18,578 nucleotides of DNA from an uncultured Collinsella sp. Its GTDB lineage: Bacteria > Actinomycetota > Coriobacteriia > Coriobacteriales > Coriobacteriaceae. Shown here piece by piece: positions 14,380 to 18,578 of this stretch. Under the pieces are notes generated by a model. It saw only the letters and a program-made list of their open reading frames with translations. It was not told where the DNA came from and ran no database searches. The stretch is from the NCBI GenBank assembly GCA_902494035.1, contig CABURV010000035.1, positions 1 to 18,578 of the forward strand, read 5' to 3'. Position 1 is the stretch's first letter. Each line of letters begins with the position of its first letter. The translations under genes were made by a program, and so were the position numbers.

Positions 14380-15405
14380 ATGCGAGAACCCGTGTCCAGT
14401 CCGTTTACCAGCTTTTTAGCCCAGCACTTTGACCAGATTAACGACTATCTGGCCACGTTCTTTGACGGACAGGCGACCTCTGCCGATATCGAGCGCTACC
14501 TGTATACCCCGCTCTCGACATTTACGGCCAATGCCGGCAAGCGCCACCGCCCGCTCATCTGCATGCTCGCCGCCACCGCGGTAGGTGGCAGCTTCGAGAG
14601 CGCCCGCAGCGCCGCGGCAGCCATCGAGCATTTCCAGTCGGGCGCGCTGATCCACGACGACATCGCCGACAACGGACAACTTCGTCGAGGCAAGCCCTGC
14701 ATGCACCTTACCGAGGGCACGGGCCTTGCCATCAATTGTGGCGACCTGGCGCTCACCATGGTCACCAAGACGGTTCTCGACGACCCTACGCTTGAGTCCG
14801 ACGTGAAGCTGCGCGTGCTCCACGAGCTTACCGAGATGATCGTCCGCACCATCGAGGGTCAAGCACTCGACCTGGGTTGGGTCCGTGACGGGCGCTTTGA
14901 TATCTCGGTTGATGACTACCTGGACATGGCGACGCACAAGACCGCGTTTTACAGCGGAGCCACGCCGCTTGCCGCCGGAGCCATTATCGGCGGCGGCAGC
15001 GATAAGCAAATCGAAGCGCTGCGCGCCTTTGGCCTGCACACGGGCCTTGCCTTTCAGATTCAGGACGATCTGCTCAACTTGATCGGCACCAAAGAGGCCG
15101 CCAACAAGGACTTCCGCACCGATATCACCGAGGGCAAACGCACCCTCGTCGCCGTGCACGCCCTGTCAGACGAGCGTTATCACGACGAGGTCGAGGCAAT
15201 CCTTTCCTCGGGCACCGAGGACCCCGCGCAACTTGCACGCGCCGTGGAGATCTTCCAGGAGACCGGCTCCATCGATTACGCCCACACTTACGCGCTCGAC
15301 CTGACCGCCAAGGCGAAAGCGGCCATCGAGAACGTTGAGCTTGATCCGCACGCACGCGAGCTGTTCCTCTCCATGGCAGATTTCTTTGTGGAGCGCCTTA
15401 ACTAG
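14380..15405 (+). CDS. Polyprenyl synthetase (all-trans prenyl diphosphate synthase)
   Basis: The 341-residue cytosolic enzyme condenses isopentenyl diphosphate with allylic diphosphates. The GKRHRPL block that binds diphosphate is near residues 50-56. The first Asp-rich motif DDIAD is at 93-97, followed by the GQLRRGKPCMH region. The second motif reads QDDLLN (228-233), with Asn where most homologues have Asp, followed by the KDFRTDITEGKRT block. The residue five before the first motif is glycine and that four before is alanine; small residues there usually permit C20 or longer chains. Product length is not certain. The start could be the ATG at 14380 (AAGAAAG very close) or the GTG at 14392; neither has an ideal ribosome site. 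Neighbours give no isoprenoid context. It may serve quinone, carotenoid-like or lipid-carrier synthesis. Confidence 0.92.
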   Translation: MREPVSSPFTSFLAQHFDQINDYLATFFDGQATSADIERYLYTPLSTFTANAGKRHRPLICMLAATAVGGSFESARSAAAAIEHFQSGALIHDDIADNGQLRRGKPCMHLTEGTGLAINCGDLALTMVTKTVLDDPTLESDVKLRVLHELTEMIVRTIEGQALDLGWVRDGRFDISVDDYLDMATHKTAFYSGATPLAAGAIIGGGSDKQIEALRAFGLHTGLAFQIQDDLLNLIGTKEAANKDFRTDITEGKRTLVAVHALSDERYHDEVEAILSSGTEDPAQLARAVEIFQETGSIDYAHTYALDLTAKAKAAIENVELDPHARELFLSMADFFVERLN

Positions 15406-15543
15406 CGGGGGTAATAAAACCTGTCAGCAGCGTATTTGGGTACAACTTGCTACACTGTTGAGTGCATGTTTATGCATCCCTTTGCGTTGTCTATCCGACA
15501 GACGCTCAAATAGTACGAATGGTACGCCGAAAGGGGTTCGTTC

Positions 15544-16449
15544 ATGGAACCTATTACAACGGGCATGCAAGGAGCAGCCGTCGAGGACGTGCAGTCTCGT
15601 CTCCTGCAGCTCGGCTACACGATTGATGCCGCCGAAGTCACCGACAAGTACTTTGGAGCCACCACTGAGCAGGCCGTCAGCACCTTCAGGCTCGACAGCG
15701 GCCTTGCTGCCGGTCATGCCGTCGATATCCCCTGCTGGAGCGCCCTTGTAGACGCTTCGTATAAGCTGGGCGATCGCACTCTCTATCTGCGCATGCCCAA
15801 TTTCCATGGCGCCGATGTGCAGGCCCTGCAGCGCGCTCTCAACGTTTTGGGCTTTGCCTGTGGTGAAGACGACGGCTACTTTGGTCCGCATACCGAGGCC
15901 GCCCTGCAGCAGTTCCAGGAAAATGTCGGCCTGTTTGCCGACGGCATGGCCTTCCAGGACACCTACGCCTACATCAACCGCCTGCACCATGTGTGGGAGG
16001 GCAAGCCCTCGGTCACCGAAGCCGAGTCCCGCATCGGTTTTGCTCGCGCCGCCAACGTGCTCGAGCGCTTCCAGATTGCCGTTATCGGCGAGGACCCCAT
16101 CGCACGCAGTGTTGCGTCGCGCATGTGGAATATCGCCACGGCAACGACCGACAACAGCGGCATGATGCTCTGCGACTCCGAGGTCCCAACCGACGTTGAC
16201 CTGGTGCTCGAGATTGCAAGCGACGAGCTGCCCGCCGACGCCGCACCGCGCGCCACGATTGCCCTCGCCGAGTGCCACAACCTGGCCCAGCGCATCCGCA
16301 CTGCCAATGTCGCCGCGCAGCAGAAGCCGGCACGCATTCGCATTGAGCTAACGGGCATGACGCGCTACAACGGCACCTTCACGGCCAGCGACGCGCAGAC
16401 ACTCGCCGTACGCCTGCTCGATGGCGTTTGCGATGCCCTCGCAGATTAG
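15544..16449 (+). CDS. CwlM-like protein: two peptidoglycan-binding-type domains and a degenerate amidase domain
   Basis: The 301-residue protein has no signal peptide or membrane segment, so it should be cytosolic. Two PG_binding_1 domains occupy about residues 5-70 and 80-145 (DVQSRLLQLGYTI; DVQALQRALNVLGF with DGYFGPHTEAALQQFQ). The linking ASYKLGDRTLYLRM and the second domain closely resemble mycobacterial CwlM. The C-terminal part (about 175-301) follows the order of an Amidase_3 domain: a first strand QIAVIGEDP (177-185), DLVLEIASDE (219-228) where amidases have SIH, and PARIRIELTG with Glu 268 followed by a terminal helix. The zinc-binding histidines are missing, so it should not be a working hydrolase. 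Mycobacterial CwlM is a cytosolic regulator of MurA; a similar role here is inferred. The ATG at 15544 has AAAGGGG eight bases upstream. Confidence 0.8.
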   Translation: MEPITTGMQGAAVEDVQSRLLQLGYTIDAAEVTDKYFGATTEQAVSTFRLDSGLAAGHAVDIPCWSALVDASYKLGDRTLYLRMPNFHGADVQALQRALNVLGFACGEDDGYFGPHTEAALQQFQENVGLFADGMAFQDTYAYINRLHHVWEGKPSVTEAESRIGFARAANVLERFQIAVIGEDPIARSVASRMWNIATATTDNSGMMLCDSEVPTDVDLVLEIASDELPADAAPRATIALAECHNLAQRIRTANVAAQQKPARIRIELTGMTRYNGTFTASDAQTLAVRLLDGVCDALAD

Positions 16450-16456
16450 GTAAACT
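16428..16456 (+). promoter_or_regulatory. Predicted promoter of tRNA-Gln inside the end of the preceding gene
   Basis: The -35 TTGCGA (16428-16433) and -10 TAAACT (16451-16456) are separated by exactly 17 bases. They place the transcript start about 25 bases before the tRNA. The -35 lies within the last codons of the CwlM-like gene. Confidence 0.5.
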
Positions 16457-16487
16457 AAACGAGTTGCTTTTGGGCAACACCACACAT

Positions 16488-16562
16488 TGGGACGTAGTTC
16501 AACGGTAGAACTCCGGTTTTTGGTGCCGGCTGTTGGGGGTTCGAATCCCTCCGTCCCAGCCA
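16488..16562 (+). tRNA. trnQ: tRNA-Gln (anticodon UUG)
   Basis: The acceptor strand TGGGACG pairs with CGTCCCA, followed by discriminator G and an encoded CCA. The D arm is GTTCAACGGTAGAAC. The anticodon arm CCGGT-TTTTGGT-GCCGG reads TTG at positions 34-36. The T arm has GGTTCGAATCC. The U1-A72 pair is typical of glutamine tRNAs. It is transcribed in the same direction as the preceding gene and has its own terminator immediately downstream. Confidence 0.96.
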
Positions 16563-16571
16563 TTAAAATTG

Positions 16572-16608
16572 AGCGCCCTGAGTCCATAACGGCCCAGGGC
16601 GCTTTCTT
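16572..16608 (+). terminator. Rho-independent terminator of tRNA-Gln
   Basis: AGCGCCCTG (16572-16580) pairs with CAGGGCGCT (16595-16603) around a 14-base loop, followed by TTTCTT. It starts 10 bases after the CCA end of the tRNA. Confidence 0.85.
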
Positions 16609-16641
16609 GTGGGCAAGCGGAGGGATTCGAACCCGCAAGGA
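16609..16641 (-). pseudogene. tRNA-like 3' fragment (T arm and part of acceptor strand)
   Basis: Read on the minus strand, this contains GGGTTCGAATCCCTCCG, 17 bases shared exactly with the T arm of the neighbouring tRNA-Gln but in inverted orientation. It is followed by CTTGCCCAC, which could be an acceptor-like end. The matching 5' half (acceptor, D and anticodon arms) is absent upstream, and the T stem has one mismatch. It is best read as a remnant of a tRNA gene or of a tRNA-directed insertion. Confidence 0.5.
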
Positions 16642-16666
16642 ATCTACCTATATAAGACAGACGCCC

Positions 16667-16701
16667 CAGGCCCATAACGACCAAGAGCGCCTTGCATCTA
16701 G
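16667..16701 (+). repeat. Degenerate second copy of the tRNA-Gln terminator
   Basis: This stretch aligns without gaps to 16573-16607, with about two thirds of bases identical, including CCATAACG and GCGC near the end. The stem is only partly preserved, and the T run is broken to CTTGC. It follows the tRNA-like fragment, as the intact copy follows tRNA-Gln. Confidence 0.45.
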
Positions 16702-16783
16702 AATTATCAGCCCTGTTCCGAAAAGCGAGCCGCATGCGACAACCAAGTAGCCGCAGGCCCCGGGAGAGCGGGGACACACGTCC

Positions 16784-18578
16784 CTAGTTGTTCAGCATGC
16801 GGTCGAAGCTTCCCGAGTCGCCATCCCGATAGTCGGCGGTCATCAGAATCTCCTGCGGAATGCGCCCGCCTTCACGTAGCACGTTGCGGAACTGCACGCG
16901 CGTAACCATGGGCAGATCCTTGATCGTCGCTGCCAGGTTCTGTGGCACGCCCTGGTTGGCAGCCGCGGGCTCGCACTCGCCGCCGGCCTTCACGCGACGC
17001 TTATGCTCGGCGAGCATAGCGCGATACATGCCGGCATGCAGGCGAATCTCAACCACATTGGCATTGCGAGTCTGCTCGACAATGCGCGCGCCCTCGCGAT
17101 CGATATCGCCCACGTAGTAGACGTAGTTAAAGCGATAGCCAATCTCAGCCAGATAATCATCCAGTGCGTGCGAGACGCTCGCCTTGCAGCCGCCGCCAAA
17201 AATCACGCCGCCCACCTTGGTACCAAAGAGCTTGGCATGTTTGCGTCCGCGCAGGAGCTTGACGATCTCGTCGTAGGTATCCAGGTTCTCGACCATAATG
17301 AACGGCTTGTCGGCACCCAGCGTAAAGAAGCCCGTAAAGTGCACGGGGCGATTGGGGGCGACCTTGATCGCCTGCATGCTAATGCCCTTTTCGGTCATAC
17401 GTCTGATCAGGCGCTCACCGTGCTTGCCGTCAAAAGCCTTCTCGTCGTTAAAGATCTGGTAGGCACGCTGGCGGCGCGAGGCAACCGGCGTATCGGCACC
17501 TCGGTTCTGCTCGATCCAAGCCTGGATGATTGCGATTTCCTCGGCAATCTTGCGGTTGGACATCTCGTTGTGCTGAGTGCGCTGCGGAGCCTTTTTGCCG
17601 TCCTTGCCCTCGACCTTTACGATCTGTGTCTGCTGCTCCTTGATCTTAGAGAGCGCCGTAGGCGTAGGGACAACTTTGAGCAGCTGCCTGCCTAAAACGC
17701 GGGCAAGGGCAAACGCCGAGACCTCGCCGTGGACTGCCGACTTGGGCTGCTGGGCAGCGGTATCTGCTGCGGTAGACTCCGGCTTCTTCTGAGACTTGCG
17801 CTTAGAATCGCCTTGGGAATTGCGCTCGCGCTTCGGCATAGGCGCCTGCTTCTGCGGACGATCGGACTTGCTCTCCTTCGCCGGCTGGCGCTTAGGCTGC
17901 CCCGAAGAAACCTCGACCTTCGCATCCTCGTCCTGCGGCGTGGTCTTCTCGGCTGCAGTCTCGGCATGGGAACTGCGGCCCCCACGATGGCGACGGCGGC
18001 GAGGCTTGCTCGACGCGCCCTGCTCCGTCTGCTCATCAGTAGGCTGCTGACCCTTGGCCTCGGCATCAACCTCAAGCTGCGGCTCAACAGGCTTCTGCTC
18101 GCGAGCCGCCGGCTCAACGGCCTTCTCGTCCTGAGTGGTCGAAGCCGGCTCGCTCTTCTCCTGACGCCTTACGGGATACGCGCGTCCCGCAAAACCGCGG
18201 CCGGGACGACACGAACCCGGAGCCTTCTTGACCGGTTCATCGGACGCGTCAGCAGCTTCGACGGAATCCTGGACCTCGCATGCAATACCTCGCTGCTCGG
18301 CCTTAAAGTGGGCACCGCGGCGACGCTTGGGCTCCTGGATCTCAGCATGCTCTTGAGTGCGAGTCGGCTCCTGTATCCCGACGGACTTTTCCTCGACGGT
18401 CTCAGCATCCGTCTCACCTTTTTGAGCAACGGCGCGACGGAAGCGCTCTTGCTGGGCACGGCGCTGAGCATCGCGCTTGCCGCCCCCGCCAAAACCGCCG
18501 CGTCCTGCCTTGGCCGTAAAGGCGCGCACGACGTTCTCATCGAGCAACTCATCGGTATCGACATGCTCACGCGGAGCA
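16784..18578 (-). CDS. JetD/DUF2220-like Toprim protein with long disordered N-terminus (5' end beyond window)
   Basis: The frame is open through the right edge, so the start lies outside the window; at least 597 residues are visible. The first roughly 300 are low complexity, rich in Lys, Arg, Glu, Gln, Pro and Ala, with a GRGGFGGGGKRDAQRR patch, and are probably disordered and nucleic-acid binding. The C-terminal about 280 residues look folded. They contain SRRQRAYQIFNDEKAFDGKHG, then a Toprim-like pair: Glu in MVENLDTYDE (codon at 17288-17290) and DxD in YYVGDIDREGARI (17099-17107). This order resembles the DUF2220 domain of JetD, the topoisomerase VI A-like nuclease subunit of Wadjet systems. 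No jetA, jetB or jetC partner is visible here. The function is unassigned; a nucleic-acid cleaving or binding role is inferred only from the Toprim motifs. No clear terminator was found after its stop. Confidence 0.75.
   Translation of the reverse strand, partial: APREHVDTDELLDENVVRAFTAKAGRGGFGGGGKRDAQRRAQQERFRRAVAQKGETDAETVEEKSVGIQEPTRTQEHAEIQEPKRRRGAHFKAEQRGIACEVQDSVEAADASDEPVKKAPGSCRPGRGFAGRAYPVRRQEKSEPASTTQDEKAVEPAAREQKPVEPQLEVDAEAKGQQPTDEQTEQGASSKPRRRRHRGGRSSHAETAAEKTTPQDEDAKVEVSSGQPKRQPAKESKSDRPQKQAPMPKRERNSQGDSKRKSQKKPESTAADTAAQQPKSAVHGEVSAFALARVLGRQLLKVVPTPTALSKIKEQQTQIVKVEGKDGKKAPQRTQHNEMSNRKIAEEIAIIQAWIEQNRGADTPVASRRQRAYQIFNDEKAFDGKHGERLIRRMTEKGISMQAIKVAPNRPVHFTGFFTLGADKPFIMVENLDTYDEIVKLLRGRKHAKLFGTKVGGVIFGGGCKASVSHALDDYLAEIGYRFNYVYYVGDIDREGARIVEQTRNANVVEIRLHAGMYRAMLAEHKRRVKAGGECEPAAANQGVPQNLAATIKDLPMVTRVQFRNVLREGGRIPQEILMTADYRDGDSGSFDRMLNN

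Noticed and set aside
16487..16777. Small open frames across the tRNA-Gln region on both strands
   Set aside because: They translate the tRNA itself (RRGSNP-like and GGIRTPN-like peptides), a well-known false-ORF pattern.
16784..18578. Complete Wadjet defence system
   Set aside because: Only a JetD-like C-terminal domain is visible. No SMC-like ATPase or jetA/jetB gene lies in the window, so the system cannot be claimed.

Overview
The window is GC-rich DNA from a gut-type actinobacterium. Protein sequences, codon usage and gene content suggest the Coriobacteriia, most likely Collinsella or a close relative. This assignment is inferred from reading; no 16S gene or other species marker is present.

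Layout. The left edge (1-288, minus) holds the N-terminus of a secreted coiled-coil protein. Divergent from it is galE (556-1617, plus, own terminator). Next come malQ (1838-3343) and glgP (3472-5739), both plus, ending in a strong terminator. The 456-base gap 5740-6195 holds that terminator, an array of six short repeats in alternating orientation at about 40-base spacing (5840-6056), and the terminator of the opposing operon. A complete CUT1 sugar ABC transporter operon reads leftward: lipoprotein binding protein (10560-9244), two permeases and an MsmX/UgpC-type ATPase. A HutC/TreR-type GntR regulator (10867-11586, minus) is divergent from an unusual 816-residue protein (11816-14266, plus). 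That protein joins an alpha-glucoside PTS EIIC-EIIB to a complete Cof-type HAD phosphatase. Then follow a polyprenyl synthetase (14380-15405), a cytosolic CwlM-like protein with two peptidoglycan-binding-type domains and a degenerate amidase domain (15544-16449), and tRNA-Gln(UUG) with terminator (16488-16608). After that is a short tRNA-like remnant, and at the right edge an incomplete gene for a JetD/DUF2220-like Toprim protein with a very long charged N-terminal region (minus, open at the edge).

How the genes fit together. About 12 kb appears devoted to alpha-glucan and alpha-glucoside use: GalE, MalQ, GlgP, an ABC importer, a PTS importer and a regulator. Three exact copies of the palindrome GTTTAAAC, plus one GTATAAAC, lie upstream of malQ, the ABC operon, gntR and the PTS-HAD gene. 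All four match the GTNTANAC operator form known for HutC-type GntR proteins. The simplest reading is one local regulon. The phosphatase fused to the PTS permease suggests that imported phosphosugar may be dephosphorylated on entry and passed as free maltose or maltodextrin to MalQ and GlgP. No phospho-alpha-glucosidase gene is present in the window. The right-hand third (isoprenoid, cell-wall and Toprim genes, tRNA) looks functionally unrelated.

Intergenic stretches. 289-555, 1618-1837 and 11587-11815 hold promoters and operators. 10561-10866 (306 bases) holds the ABC operon leader, two operator-like sites and the gntR terminator. In 14267-14379 I see nothing beyond a possible ribosome binding site. 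15406-15543 holds a short leader and RBS only. 16609-16783 holds the tRNA-like fragment and a degenerate second terminator copy.
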